A stretch of 64,000 nucleotides of DNA, taken from NCBI RefSeq assembly GCF_036370855.1, contig NC_088099.1, forward strand, positions 20,799,501 through 20,863,500, in the 5' to 3' direction. A model generated the notes under the pieces. The model was not told the DNA's origin, ran no database searches, and was given only the letters and a program-made list of their open reading frames with translations. Source of the DNA: Dromaius novaehollandiae (Eukaryota > Chordata > Aves > Casuariiformes > Dromaiidae). How positions within the stretch are numbered: position 1 is the stretch's first letter; each line of letters begins with the position of its first letter. The position numbers and the translations under genes were made by a program. Shown here piece by piece: positions 37,042-50,357 of the stretch.

Positions 37042-37233
37042 TTTCACTTGAAGATCTTCTGAACTGTGTGTGTCCATATACATAGAAAGCAGTGTGGGTA
37101 ACACATTTGCTACTGCCACAGCACGTGCATGCTCAGGAGTATGTCTTCCAACCTGTCCCAAGGCCCAAGCAGCTGCTGCCTTAATATGATCTTCATTTTC
37201 TTCCATCAAGCAGGTACACAGCGGTGGTATTCC
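37042..37233 (-). CDS. SPAG6: SPAG6 exon 8
   Basis: A 192-base exon (64 codons, phase 0) encoding about residues 336-399, from GIPPLCTCLMEENEDHIKAA to THSSEDLQVK. It covers a full armadillo repeat with the AAAAWALGQVGRHTPEHARA helix motif typical of SPAG6. Acceptor ACTACAG before 37233. The donor is the unusual GCAAGT at 37041-37036, chosen because it keeps LQVK and joins exon 9 exactly as in the family. Confidence 0.95.
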
Positions 37234-39616
37234 CTGTAGTATTCATCAAAAGCACAACCTTCACAAATCTAGACCAGGGAAGGACAACTTTAAACTGATA
37301 CAGATCATTAGAAAATGTTTCTCTATTTACACTCTAACAGATCATATGCTAGTGCTGTCATTTGTTTTTTTAAAACATCATGACAGCAAAAATTTTTAAT
37401 AATCTTTACAAATCCACTTGAGAGACAGCTTGAAAGACAAATTCAATACTCTATGTCAGAAGGCAGTTTGAGCTAACACATCAATTTTAAAGGATCCAAG
37501 CAATACATGATGCAATTCAGGCTGTACTAAGAGTAAATGTTTTGGTTTTGTCATATGGGAAATACACAAATTCTAGTGCTTATGAATCTGTGAAAGAAGT
37601 TCAAAATCAGAAGGGCTCAATCATTAAATCATCTAACTTTTTTATGCCACTATCCATAGCACTAAATTTCACCTCATAAACCCTTTCTTGAACCCAGTAG
37701 CTCATGTTGTCTCCTCCAATAACTTCCAAAAAGGCTTGATTTGCAGACATCAAGGGATGGAGAATACCTCACTTCCATCCAGCTGTAACTGAAGTTCTTC
37801 TGGTTCCATGTCACAGTCTTTATCCTTTCTACACAGGATTATGGAGCCATTCAGTGGGTGGTATTTTATGTCCAGGAAGTACTTAAACAGGAGTCATTCC
37901 ATGATACTTTGGGTACAGTAACTCTAACTAGAAGACCTTTTTCATCCCCTGAATCATTTTTGAGTCTTTTCTGCACCCTCTTCAGTTTTTTCAGGATTCT
38001 TTTCAAATGCAGACAAGAGAACTGTAGACACTACTCCAGTGTGGTATTACTAGTACTACAGACAGATTAACCTCTCTCTTCCAGTAATGCTTCATCTTCC
38101 ACTCTTTAACACATCAAAGGATTGAACTATCATTTTTGCCACAGTGCTGCAGAAGACCACACTGAAGTCTTTGTCCATTTTGACCCCAAAAAAACATGTT
38201 TCTGAATTCATCCTTTCCAGGATACAGTCCTTCAGTACATCTTTACACCATATCAAGTATGTCTTTAACCATATCATCTTAGATGTGTAACTGCACCTGG
38301 TTACGCCAAAGTGCATTCCTTTTAAATGGTCCCAGTTCACCAAGCCATGCCCTCAGCATTACGTACCACCCCATAAAGCTCGGCTTCATCTGGAACACAA
38401 TTTTTAAAAACTGGGCTTGGAGTTTGCATGGAAGGTTTTGAGGATCATTCATGAAAATCTTTAATGTCATGAGAGTTTGCAAATCTCTCACTGCACTTCC
38501 ATTCAGTTCTGGCTGCAACCATTAATACTCCTCAAATTTTGTCAGTTAGCTGCTTCCTTATCAACTTAATCCTAGATTCATTCCACGTAACTTGAAGCAC
38601 TTAACAGCAGAAGCATATTTGCTCTAGGCATCCCAAACTATTGTCAGTGGAGAGACACAGACACCTCCAGAGAAGAGGGGCCTCCAGAGCAGGGTGAGCC
38701 AGAAGTGTTGCTCTTCAACTTTTCAAATGCAGAAGAGAACTATTTTTGAGCAATTCTACCCATTGTGCATAATTATTAATGTTATGTTGTAGCAATTGCT
38801 ATTTTTTACCTTGCATTCCTATTAGGCAACATTTCTATTCCTCAGTTTTTATTGTTTCATTGTTTCCATTCAGACAGTAAATTTAAAATGACTGACATAG
38901 TGTAAGAATGGGCCAACAATGCCCAGTGAAATTACGTCCTTCCTCCTGCCATTTTATAGTTAACATTATTCACACCAGAATATTATGTCAGGCACTAATT
39001 TCACCTATTGCAGATATTACAAATTCTCACCCTTCTGTATTATTGCTCAGCAGAATTTATTTAAACCTGAAAATGTATAGCACCAAGCTTATCTCATTTG
39101 AAATATCACTTGCACAATGGAATCAAACTATGCTACATTTCAGAAACCAAGATCTTTACAAGTCTGAAGAATTCTGTTGCAAGAATACTCTAGAAGTACT
39201 AGCAAAGTCATGCTTGTGCAATGAAAAATGTGCCATTAAACATTCTTCTTTCAAAACGAGTTTAGATGTAGCCACAAATATTCATTTTAAGAGAAAACAG
39301 ATCATGGAAATTCACTGACTTATTTTCTGTACTTGAGCAATTGCAACACAGAGGAATCATTTACTGGAGTACAAATGGATGTTCACAAACTAATCCATCA
39401 CAACATTTTACAAAAGTTTAAACTTCATAAGGACTCAGTTTGACCAGGTGCCACAGATTTTCAGACATGGCAAGTGACAATATTATTAAAAAGTGCATTC
39501 ATCAACAGCAAGTGTATAATTCTGTCTCTGAATACATGGTCTGCCTATGTGGATTTGTGTCTCTTTCTCAGAATATCACTGAAGAATTATAGGAAGAAGA
39601 CAAAGTGATAGCTAAC
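37234..39616 (-). other. SPAG6: SPAG6 intron 7
   Basis: A 2,383-base intron with GTTAGC donor and ACTACAG acceptor. It has only short frames on both strands (up to 136 codons at 38908-39318, plus), with no recognised domain or repeat. Confidence 0.9.
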
Positions 39617-39769
39617 CTTGGAGATGATCACTGCCATTGACAGGTTCTCTGAATGAGCTGCTACATAGCCAAGCATCATGATGCCAGGCAGTCTGACAGT
39701 CCCTCTGCAGCTGCCAATACAATCAATTACAGCAGCGACTCCACCTGCATTTACTATAAGCTGTGAAAG
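39617..39769 (-). CDS. SPAG6: SPAG6 exon 7
   Basis: A 153-base exon (51 codons, phase 0) encoding about residues 285-335, beginning LSQLIVNAGGVAAVIDCIGS and ending ENLSMAVIISK. Acceptor TTTTCAG before 39769; donor AAG/GTTAGC at 39616, a slightly weak but usable donor. It contains the LPGIMMLGYVAAHSE segment, one of the best-conserved parts of the armadillo array in SPAG6. Confidence 0.96.
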
Positions 39770-42206
39770 CTGAAAAGATAAATGAAAGAGATCAGATACT
39801 GCAAAGTATCTACAGGCATAAAGCACTACATTAGAGGAGTCTTTAACTGTATCACCCCTGATTTACAAAATAAAGCTGGAATACGACTGATGCATCACAC
39901 TCATTGCTGGGCACTGAGTGCACCACGAAGTCCACGGCAACAAAACTGTTTCACTACACTGTTTGTGATTGACTTTACAGCAAGGAAATCAGGATCCTGA
40001 ATTCCTGATGCCAAATAGCACGGAATAACATAATTTCAACTCCATGAGTATCCAACAAGGAATCAAGCAATGAAAGCCTATACATGAATGACTTTAAAGA
40101 TGAGCCACATATTCTTTTATGCCAGTGCCCGCTTATTTTCTGAGCCAACATCAGATGGCCTGTGGAGGGACAGAGGGAAAGGCCCATTCCTTCTGGCACC
40201 TGCACACAGGATAATCTCTGCGGCTGCCTAACAGCCCTTGTGGATCCCTCCCCACAGAGGCACAAAGCCAAAAACAACTGTCATGACTGCTCAAAACTGG
40301 CTGGGACTACACCCTTCTGCCATGCTATAGCACCCTAAAAGAGGTGTCCAGGCAACATACTTGATGGGCAACGGAGCTTTAGAGCCTTGCTATAAATGAT
40401 AAACAGATCTATAGTCTTTGATGCCTACTGTATAGATAAAGCTATGCTACATGTGTTTTTCTAAATGGTATCACTTCTCACATCACTTGAGGGACAGCAG
40501 TAGAGGACACATGATATCAACAATGCATAAAAATTAACATGATTTCATACTGTTATTATTTCCTGGTATATTGCTAGGTATAATCATGTTTTTTACAAAG
40601 TTTTCAAAGCAAAAGAAACATTCTTAAAAGTTAGAATTAAATGCACAAAGCTTAGCCATTTGGAGTCCCAATCCAGTTGACTTCTGTGAACATGAAATCC
40701 ACTGTAGCCTTGAAGCCACTAAAACAGGATTGTTTTATTCATGAAACATCCAGATGAAATTTAAAGCTATTACTTAGGAAGACCTGTTCACATGACTGCG
40801 AACTGCAGCTGCTGAGGGCCATGTCCCACGTCTGCCCGCAGCCATGTGCACTTCAATACATAGCGCTCCTATGTGGACACAGTCCCTGCTGCTGTGAGCC
40901 TCACACCCCTCTACAAGTCTCTCAGATCCTGACCTTCACATGAATTTTATTGCCTATGCAGCTGGAAAGCAGAGACCCAAAAGCCAGAGTGTTCAATGGC
41001 CGGACACAGCCGACTACAGTACAAATATCGGTTGCCAATTTGTCTTTGCTGTAACATGTGTTGCTCCAGCAGAGCTGCCCCGAGACGCACGGGGCTCACT
41101 CGCATTCTGAGGTCGAACACGTGGACTGAGACTTTCCATGGAGAGTCACCCAGATGCTTTCTGCAGCTCCTTAGGGAGCTGCGAGAGTGGCCGTTCCCCT
41201 TGCACAGGGGATCCCACGCAAATAGCTCTTGCGACTCTATCTGGAGCCTCACGAGTCTGGCCTCTAGCTTCTAACTCTGGTGCCTGCCTTTGGAAATCAT
41301 CATCTCTCCACTTGTTTGAGAAAGTAAAGTTGCGTCCATCGTGAGGTGCAGAGAGAAAGCAGAAACTGTGACAAGAGCCTAACTCTTAATAACCAACAGC
41401 TTAATAACCAACAGGCTGAAGAAACAGCAGCACAACCATCATGTTTAAACACTTCTCAACTGCGGAGCTAGAAGCATGATTTTGGAAGGGTTGTGTTCAG
41501 CATTAGTGTATTCCACAATATTATGTTGTTTGTATTTCATTCCAAAGTTTCATTTAGAGCCTTTTAATTGATTCTATGATCTGATAGATTCACATAGTTG
41601 TAATTATTCAATTTTTGCCTGTTTATTTCGTATTTGCTTTGGCAAACATCCCCCCTTCCCATATCTCTTATTGTCAAAAAAGATGCAAATGCTGGGACCC
41701 AGATCAGAGAGACAAGCTAATACAAGAAACTACCACTAGTTTAATAATAAAAAAAATGAATTTTTGACTTTCATTGTCATTGAAAAAATAATGAAAACAT
41801 GATCCCTGCAGCCCAAAACATTAAAAAAAGATACATACCATGTATTATTGTTAAAACACGTTCTTGTGATCTGTAAGTCAGTATTAGGACTTCTGTGAGG
41901 CTCTATTCATGATTTTTTAAAATGTCTAGGGCTGACAGTACTGTCAGCCTAAAACTCCTTCTCTGCACTGATATCTGATAGAGTGAAGTATCCAGGTATA
42001 CATTATATGATCCCCAGTTTCCTAACCCAATTCATATTCAATGCGCATCTCATAACATCAGCAAGCATTTCCACATTTTTCCAAAAAAAAAGCCAAACAG
42101 CTATTTGCTCTCCCTTTCAAAAAGCAAATGACAGAATAATCCTATATTTTAAATAAAGTATAAAACCTAATGATATGACCTTGTATTTGCATTTTCAAGG
42201 TTTTAC
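39770..42206 (-). other. SPAG6: SPAG6 intron 6
   Basis: A 2,437-base GT-AG intron. It contains a perfect two-copy 15-base repeat (CTTAATAACCAACAG) at 41385-41414 and a GC-richer patch near 40950-41330 with overlapping frames on both strands. Nothing else is recognised. Confidence 0.9.
41385..41414. repeat. two-copy 15-base tandem repeat
   Basis: CTTAATAACCAACAG occurs twice in a row without mismatch. A small duplication in SPAG6 intron 6. Confidence 0.9.
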
Positions 42207-42380
42207 CTCAGGCGTGTGCTTTGCTATCTCTCTAATTAAAGTTGCACCATTTTTCTTGACATATTCATCTGAGTCCTTCAGGCATGTGAGCACAACTGGG
42301 AAAATTTCTGCTTCAACCACCAACTCTGCAAGATCCACTGAATGCTTTGCTATTTGGCTTAGAGCTGACAGCACCTGACG
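42207..42380 (-). CDS. SPAG6: SPAG6 exon 6
   Basis: A 174-base exon (58 codons, phase 0) encoding about residues 227-284: RQVLSALSQIAKHSVDLAEL, then VVEAEIFPVVLTCLKD, ending AKHTPE. Acceptor TTTACTAG before 42380; donor GAG/GTAAAA at 42206. It covers an armadillo repeat. The KHS and KHTPE motifs recur in each repeat of the protein. It does not appear as a minus-strand frame starting with M, so it is easily missed. Confidence 0.96.
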
Positions 42381-43287
42381 CTAGTAAATAAAAATTGTTA
42401 TAAAATGAACAACATAAAACAGCCTGCAACACACACTCCTGCACACAAGAATCTATTGCATCAAGGAAAACAAAGCAGGATAGGGAAAACAATTACAGCT
42501 ATTTTACAATTCACTGAATCAATTCATGCACGAATATAATGGCATAGAACATTCACTGGTTCCTGAATAAAAGTTTCTCCTTTGTTTTATCCCATTCAAG
42601 CTTGCTATGTAATAAAAAAAATTATATACCATTTAAAACTATAATTGAAAAGAATTTAGAGAAATCTACTGAAACTACACTTAGCTGCATAGCATAAATT
42701 TGATCCATCAGACCTTATACTAAAGAATTTTTATCTGCTTTTTAGAAGTGGCATTTTTATGTTGTCATCTGTTTCTGTTAGAGTAAGACAGGAAAAATAT
42801 ATTAAACATATTTTTTGTCAATTAAACTAGTGACAAAATCTTCAACAAGGGCTATCAGACAGTGCATTCTAAAACATAGTAACACATTTAATACTAACAA
42901 CTTTATAGTATAATCTTAAGTGTGTAAAATCCATTTTTGTAACTGGCTTGTGCAAATTACATCTATTTGAAATATGTTAGAAAATCTTAAAGGACAGACT
43001 TTTATGCATCAGACCAGAATCTTCACATGGTACTATATAATTCTAAAAATTTCACTATAAATTCTATACACTTTAAAGATTAGGTTAGTTGTTCCTTATA
43101 GAGCAGCAGATTTTATCGAACAACTAACTGTGAATATGTTCAGAACTCTCTCTGTCACTGACTGTGTAGTTACATTTTGATAACGTCTGAAACAAGAGCT
43201 TTCTAAATACATACGCAGATGAGTGTCTGATTCAGTATTAAGCAATGACTGGCATAACTGAGATAAAAAAATAATTTTGAAATGTAC
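42381..43287 (-). other. SPAG6: SPAG6 intron 5
   Basis: A 907-base AT-rich intron, donor GTACAT and acceptor TTTACTAG, the shortest in the window. No repeat or frame of note. Confidence 0.9.
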
Positions 43288-43493
43288 CTTCAGTTTAGCA
43301 TCAGGGTTCAGGATCATCTGAGCTAAGTGAGCGATAGCTCCTGCATCCACTACTGTCTGTGCTAACTCTGGAGAATGCTTTGAAATATCACTGAGAGTTG
43401 AAGCAGCAATCCTTTTCAAAGCAATTTCTGGCTCCTGGATACAGAGCACTAAAAGAGGAACAGCTCCTGCATCCACCACAGCTTGTGACAGTT
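43288..43493 (-). CDS. SPAG6: SPAG6 exon 5
   Basis: A 206-base exon completing a glutamate codon (G from exon 4 plus AA) and then 68 codons, about residues 158-226. It encodes LSQAVVDAGAVPLLVLCIQE, then repeats with DISKHSPELAQTVVDAGAIA and the end NPDAKLK. Acceptor GGACCTACAG before 43493; donor AAG/GTACAT at 43287. Two consecutive armadillo repeats are visible, each with a KHSPELAQ or similar turn. The unspliced frame continues up to 43602, but that extension is intronic. Confidence 0.96.
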
Positions 43494-46400
43494 CTGTAGG
43501 TCCAAGGAAAGTAATTAAGTGAGTATGGGTGAGTGACCCTTGTGCAAGCCATTTTTCACCCTGACAGATACAGCAAAGGAAAAAGGGGAGGGTGTAGTTC
43601 ACTGTCTCGACATCTGCATTTCAAATCAGCCCTCCTGGTTTCATAAACCGTGTGGACCAATCCACAACTGAAAAGAATGCAGGTCAATAGATGGGCCCCC
43701 ATTTACATGCACACATTTGAGGTAGATTAGGCTGAAATGGTTTGTTATTCTGTTTTCTTTTTCTTTTTTTAAAGTAAGCAGATGTCAGCTGTTTAAACCC
43801 TGGCTATTCTACACTGATCAATAGGAAAGCATTTTATGCACGGCTAACAACAACAGAGAAAGCCAAAGTACCAAAATTTTACCAACCACCTAATTAGAGA
43901 GCATTTTACCCTCTTTAAATGATAAGCAGATATTAGCATAGATCAAATGCCAAAAACAGAAATTAAAAAAACATACATAAAAGATTTCTTTTACATAAAA
44001 GATTGGAAAAATGGAGCTTGTTGACCAAAACTAGGCTTTGCTACCAAACACAGGAAAAGATAGAATTTATATTTTAATGACATGAAAATGTTATCATGCA
44101 CACTTAGACAAATGAGAAATATCATCAGTGGGATATTGTATGTCCAAGTTTAGTACAATATCCTTAACTATCTGCACCTTAACTAAAAGAAGCAAAAAAC
44201 CCTGAACATATGATTAGCTGACATGGACAAAAATTACACTATTAGAAATTCATTAGCTCTCTTCATTATATGCAGCATTAATCACAGTCCAAAAAAAAGA
44301 AATTACTGGATATCACAAGCAAAATTCATACTATAGCCAATCTGCGCTATTTTAAAATAGTGTTAAAAAGTGGTAAAAATCATGTAAGATTCAATAATCT
44401 ATTAGGTTCTTCATACAGTTTTGCTACACCTTATTATGCATATCCATTATTATCTTCAACATTTATCTTGACTTACAGCACCATGGCAACATATGGCTAT
44501 TGTATTTTAAGACTCTAACTTAGCTTTTGATTTATAGTTCTTCAATAAAGAGATTTTCATACTAAAAAAATAGAGCATACTTCATTAAATATACATAGAC
44601 TAATACAGTTTTTCATGAAATCTGTAAGTCATGTCATCATTAGGCTGTTAATATCCAAATAAACTTCCTGACCAGATTTATTTTCAATTAGTGAATTATA
44701 GCCACATACTCCAATACACACAATAAGTCAAATATTTACATTGTATGTTATTTCGCATGATACATTTTAAGCAAAGTATAAATATTACTTTACAAATCTT
44801 TAATAAATAATGAAGTAATTTTTAATAAACTAATCGAAAATTAGCCCTTCAAGGTTCGCTTTTCAAAGAACTGCTTGGCTGAAAATGTAGAGTGTGCACC
44901 CTTCAAACACACACAAATCATAGGATTTCAACAAAAACCTGTACCTGCATTTTTACAAATTTGAAAGAAAATTTACCTGAAAACATACCTGCAAATGTAT
45001 CTGACAAATAGCTAAACAGTATCAGTGGTATAAGCTACATTCAATTTTCCATGGAAAAAAACATACTTGATCTCTTCAAAAATGTATTTTGATGCTGTAC
45101 ACTGACCAAGAGAAATACATAATGAACTACTGACCAAAGGTCAGCTAGAGGATAAGAAAAATTATAACAATGAATATCTTAGTCCATCTGAGTACCCAGT
45201 TACGGACCGTGCATCACGGGCACCTTCAAAGCAACCATTGCAATTGCCTATAGTCTGCCAAGGAGATGCTAATATCAGGAAAATGATGTCAAGAGGTACA
45301 GGATCATACTAGAAGAATGGGTCTCTCCGATTCCTTATCATCTGAAATCATGAAGGGCAAGTAGCTAGAGAAAGAGCAACGCCTTAAGGTCACAGCTAAG
45401 CCCAGGCATGTAAAAATATCTGTACAAAATACTTTTAAAGGGCAAACTAAATCTGATTCAATTTAAATCACTTCTTACAAGTCTGATATCATATAAATGC
45501 TGCTAGTTACTGTTGGTCATGTTTAATTAAATGTTTGTTCTTCCAGTAATGTTTATAAGAGGCATGGCTAATAACTTACCACATGTAGGACTGGATCATG
45601 TGGCAAAGACAAACAAGCAGTAAATGGACTGACAGAAGAATGGGAAAGCTGAGGCAGGGACAAAAGAAAATATGTATCTTCCCATCACCCACCCACCCAC
45701 AAGCTCATCCCAAAACCATGACTCTAAGAAGAAATGATTCTATGATAATTGCAGGATTTTTTTCCTCAAAAGGAGACTCAGGAAAAGTCTCCAAAAAGGA
45801 GACTTCCCACTTGGCAGAATGTCTTTAATTCTAACTATACACCAAAGGACACATCAAACTTTGCTATTCAGTTACAGAATACAGACATATGTGGAAAAAA
45901 ATGCAGGTCGAGAAAGAGTTAAAGGAGAAAATACACTTTTCCAGTAGAAATTTAAAAAAAAGAATTAGTCAAAGAAATCAAATGAGATGGAAAAAGTCAC
46001 AAAAAAGACTTTTTTGAACACTATGCCAAGTCTGTGAATCTGGACAAAGACCAGTAGTTGAAAAACAGGAGAAAGACAGCAAAGGAAAACTAGATAATGA
46101 AACTTGCATAAGTCCACAAAAAGTTATAAAAAAACAGGGCTTTGGACTGCAATTTGAGGTACAGATCCAGGGGCCTTCTAACCACATGGTGATAAAGTAT
46201 GACTTCTCCCTACATGAAAGAAAGTAGCAAGTATTAGTCTACATATGCACAGAGACAAGAGAGCTTAGACTCAAAAACCACCACAAATTAGTTCCTTTTG
46301 TCCAGAAGAAAATAAGGAGTATTCTAGCAGAGGGAGATATTGCAGATATAACAGACAGACTGATATGGAGGTATGAGAAAGACTGATAAAAAGAGCTTAA

Positions 46401-47017
46401 GGAGTCACCCATTTGGCTAGGAGTTCTGCTAGAGGGCTCTTCTCAATTCATATGTGCTCATCAGGGACAGAGAAATTAATTCAAAGGATGTTGAGGCCTA
46501 GTCAGGAGCTTCCTTGATCAGGAAGAGCAGAAAGTATGCAAAAAGGAGTCAATCTGACTAAATTCCCTCTGGAGTCAATGGGAAGTCTTACAGGATTGAT
46601 CTGAAGTGGCCTGAAGTGTTACTAAAAAAATCCCTTCATGCTAACAATAATAGAATGGATAAAAAATGTTTGGGAAGAAAAGACAAGGGCAGGGAAGTAA
46701 AAGTGCAAATACTCCCTTCCCAAGGAAGGGAACTCAGCTGAGAACCAACACCACAATCACAGTGTGTCAGGTAGCAGACAAACCTCCGCTTGGAAGCAAA
46801 CGCATTTTTCATCTAGACCAGGGTCCTTGGGACCCTGCTGTGGTGGCAGATGTATCCACCAGCAATAACAGCTTTTGACTGAAACAATCACCAACACTGT
46901 ATTTTTGTGAGGACTGTGTGATCCCATGAAGACTCCAATCACCACTACCACTACAAAATCACAGCTTTATGCAAGCCAGTACAAGCACAGCACTAAAGAT
47001 TACATCAAAACCAGTGG

Positions 47018-47039
47018 AAAAAAAAAAGAAAAAAAAAAA
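47018..47039. repeat. A-rich simple repeat
   Basis: An A11GA9-type run on the plus strand in SPAG6 intron 4. Confidence 0.9.
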
Positions 47040-47133
47040 CAACTTTCCTCAGTAGAGGAACAAAGCTCATTAATTGTGGGAGCAAGTTTAGATTCTTGAA
47101 TAGGACAAAATAACTACACTCAAACTGCCGATC

Positions 47134-47230
47134 TGAACAACCTGGTCTGACCTCGTGGCTGACCCTGCTTTGAGCAGGAGGTTGGACTAGGGACCTCCTG
47201 AAGTCCCTTCCTGAATTATCCCGTGATCCT
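47134..47230 (+). mobile_element. CR1 LINE 3'-end fragment
   Basis: Contains the CR1 3' landmarks in order: 'caacctggtctgacc', 'gagcaggaggttggactag', 'acctcctgaagtcccttcc', and a worn terminal 'ccgtgatcct'. It is about 100 bases, 5'-truncated, and antisense to SPAG6 in intron 4. Confidence 0.82.
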
Positions 47231-48025
47231 AAGGGCACCACAATATGACACAAAATCAGTATAACTCCTCTCTAAGCAACACGCTTGAGTGTAAGCAAAC
47301 AGAGTGTTGTTTATTTTTGTTTTCCTACCCATTTGCAATATGCTGTAGCAGGTAAGAGAGCATGAATAAACTGTGCATTTTACATAAGCAAAGCAAATGG
47401 AAAGATAAGTTATTTGCATGCCTCGCAAACCGAAGAACTCTGCACTTTAAACCCCTCACTGAATATGGTATTAGCAAAAGTTTACAAAATAATTTTAACA
47501 GTTAATGGCACTTCAAACACTTTGCACTTCTTTTCAAACATTTATATAGAGTAGAAATGATGAATGCCAAAATCACAGCACACTGACCTGTATATGCTGG
47601 AGTTACATCAGTGTCTGAGATTCAACTCAAGGGGACCTGCAAGTGAACAACATAACTGCACGAGCTATTGCTAAATTCTGGAATCTGGCAGGATTTCTAA
47701 TGTTTTGTAATCTCACAAGACATCTGTCTTGACCTAAAATCTCGCAGGAATCCAATGATTTCTGGAGACATCTGTTCACAGAAGAACTGTATTTTCAGTG
47801 CTTGCAGTATGAAGATAGTATGGTATTTTCTAACCAGAAAACTTTAATCAGGGAAAAAAAAATCACAACTTCTCAAAATGGAAGTCTTTTTTTAATAGGA
47901 ACGTACACCACAGATCTCAGAGAGCAGCTTTACTAGGTCATGGGTGGAATTTCTGATGAAAAGCAAAGAGAGACCCTCCCATGGCAGAACAGTTATCGCC
48001 CAGCGCTGAGAGCCTCTGCTTGCTT

Positions 48026-48122
48026 TCAGAGAGACAGAGGTTCACATCCTGCCTGAAACAGGCTGGGACTTTAATCTGTCTCCAGCATCCCAGGCAAGAG
48101 TCCTAATCATTGAACTATTCCT
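48026..48122 (-). repeat. tRNA-like SINE remnant, copy 1
   Basis: On the minus strand it reads as a tRNA-derived SINE head: a 'tagttcaatgattaggac' A-box-like segment, 'tgcctgggatgctggagac', then a worn B-box region 'agattaaagtcc'. A second copy at 57478-57555 shares the same order (see there), at roughly two thirds identity by eye. It is an old interspersed family; I do not assign a name. Confidence 0.55.
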
Positions 48123-48144
48123 GCCAGGGACAAAGAAGCAACAT

Positions 48145-48168
48145 CCCCCCCCCCCCCCCTTTTTTTTT
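48145..48168. repeat. C15T9 homopolymer run
   Basis: Fifteen C followed by nine T on the plus strand. Such runs are error-prone in sequencing, so exact lengths are uncertain. Confidence 0.9.
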
Positions 48169-49323
48169 CCAGGAGGGGGAAAAAAAAATCTTGTCTTAAT
48201 CTTGTCCCAGTTTGGAACAGAAACAATTTTTGAAAGTGAAAAAACCTTTTGTAGGTGGGGGAAACCATTTCACACACAGCTCTATTTTTAGAGTTTAAGC
48301 TGCAATATGTATCCACAGACAGTCAATGAGAGAAAATCATAACTGCCAGACTGTATCAACACAAGTATGCGAGTCTAATCCAGAGTTTCTTCAACAGTAA
48401 ACACCAGATGTTGATAAGAACAGATCCATCTATCTCTGTATTCCATCTCCAACAATATCCTGTTACAAAGGCATGCATGTAGGAGTATTAGAAACATATA
48501 ACAAACATACCATGCACAGAGTGATTTTTCCCCAATATACCTTCTTTACGCCCAGTAATCATCAGTTTAGAGACTTCCTGTGGCTGTGTTTTAGAGGAAG
48601 GTAAATCCCCCTAACTGACTTATAGTTGGGCAGCAGGGGAAAAACATTTTTTTACTGATTACATCTAGTGATCTGTCTATGCCCTGAAGCTTGCAGCATG
48701 GTAGCACTTGCAATTTCAACCTAATTTCGGAAACTGCTGTTCCTATTGCTCGCGTAAATTAACATGAGAGATACATCCATTCACTGTCAGTGAATAATTA
48801 ATTCACAACCATGGAATAACAATTTGTACAAGGAGTTTGTTGTCTTCAGTACCCCTTCATCATCTCCATCTTTGCAGACAATGCCGTCACAGAGCGAACT
48901 GGATCACCCTAAAGATCAGCCAGCATTCAGGCAATGAATAGCATAAAGGGCAACTGAAGCAAGTCAATATTGATTTACTGACATAAACAGTTCTGTAGTT
49001 TTGTTATGTTAAGAGTAACACAGATACTTACTTACACTACATACACTTATACAAGCAAACACTTTCAAATGACACTTAAACAAATATCCTTCAGATGGAA
49101 GCAACACTTATTTTCTATCAAGGCTGGGATTCAGACCTAACAACCAAAAAGTAAAAGATCTTTAGCACATAGAGGTGCCCCAAAAATGAGTTTTATTTCC
49201 TGGAAAAAAGAAGCCTATTGGAACAAATGTTGACAACTTTGGAGTCCCTTCCTGAAAGTTACCCCTCTAAGTGCGAAGGGGAAATCCCCCATACCTCCTA
49301 CAGACTAGCACATCATACAGATT

Positions 49324-49352
49324 AAAAAAAGAAAAAAAAAAGAAAAAAAAAA
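49324..49352. repeat. A-rich simple repeat
   Basis: Runs of 7, 10 and 10 A separated by single G on the plus strand in SPAG6 intron 4. Confidence 0.9.
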
Positions 49353-50173
49353 TCACTTCCAAATCCAGTCTAAGTATGTTTTAAAACTAAAACCAAACAT
49401 AAATATATCAGCTAATGTTGTGATCCTGGAGTAATTTTAACTTTAAACTACCTGAACAAGAGCCATTCCTCCTACCCTTCCCATCCAGCAGTTTCTTCCC
49501 TGATTCATAGCTCAAAACTCTTACTTGAACTATATAAGCAGCTAGTAAAGGAATTATCTGCTGTGTAGATCAGCTTTTGAACAGGAACATGACACAACCA
49601 GTGAGTTATACAACTATCTGAGACAGCAGTAAGCTGCTCAATATCAGATTCCTAGGATCTATTCCTGACTCTCAGAGAAGAGTGTGGTCTACTGGCTACA
49701 GGAGTGCAATGAATTTGGCATGTTAATCCTGCAGGCAGTGCTGTCAACTGGATGAAACTAGGTTCTGCCTAGGCCTCTTTTTACTGTATATATATAAAAT
49801 GAGAAGAACTAACATTGGAGCAAAAGGAACTTTGTTCCACTGCAGCAGTTATACAATGTATAAAGATTCTGAAATTTCTTCATGAAGCAGAAAAAAATAG
49901 AACGTAACTTCGGGACACAAGTCCAGTGCGTCTCCTCTGAGAGGATCTCCCCCACAATCTGGTGTTGTTGGTGTCAGGTATACCATTTTCCCACTAACAC
50001 TGCAGCACTAACAAATTTGTAAACTTACAGCAGCTTCTTATTCCAAATTTAAAATTTCATAACAGTGCAAAAGAAAAAGTATCTTGTTCTGAACAATGAA
50101 AATCACAAAAATGCAATTATTACAACTTTCATATAGTATTACGATGAAAGATAACACATACGAAACCTATTAC

Positions 50174-50357
50174 CTGAATTGTGTCGGGCAATATAACCAA
50201 GTGCCCAAGCTGCAGCTTCTTTCACACCAGGGTCAAAATCCTCCAAACAAATCACAAGCGTTTCCAGTCCTCCACACTGAACTATTGCCTGGGCTAGCTG
50301 TGGGGAATGTTTACCAACTGCTCTTAGCACAAATGCTGCTGCTTTCTTGTAGAAACG
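50174..50357 (-). CDS. SPAG6: SPAG6 exon 4
   Basis: A 184-base exon: 61 codons plus the first base of a glutamate codon finished by exon 5, about residues 97-157. It encodes RFYKKAAAFVLRAVGKHSPQ, then AIVQCGGLETLVICLEDFDP and ends YIARHNS. Acceptor TTTGTGTAG before 50357; donor CAG/GTAATA at 50173. It carries one complete armadillo repeat and part of the next; the VKEAAAWALGYIARH helix is a family hallmark. Confidence 0.96.

Larger units (their letters stand above)
43494..50173 (-). other. SPAG6: SPAG6 intron 4
   Basis: A 6,680-base intron (donor GTAATA, acceptor CCTACAG), the longest complete one in the window. It contains a CR1 3' fragment, a tRNA-like SINE, and several A- or C-rich simple repeats, listed separately. 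No additional exon is recognised. Confidence 0.9.

Noticed and set aside
37036..37050. GT donor CAA/GTGAAA for SPAG6 exon 8
   Set aside because: Weak donor, and its use would drop two residues the family keeps; the GC donor fits the protein exactly. Kept as a possible minor isoform.
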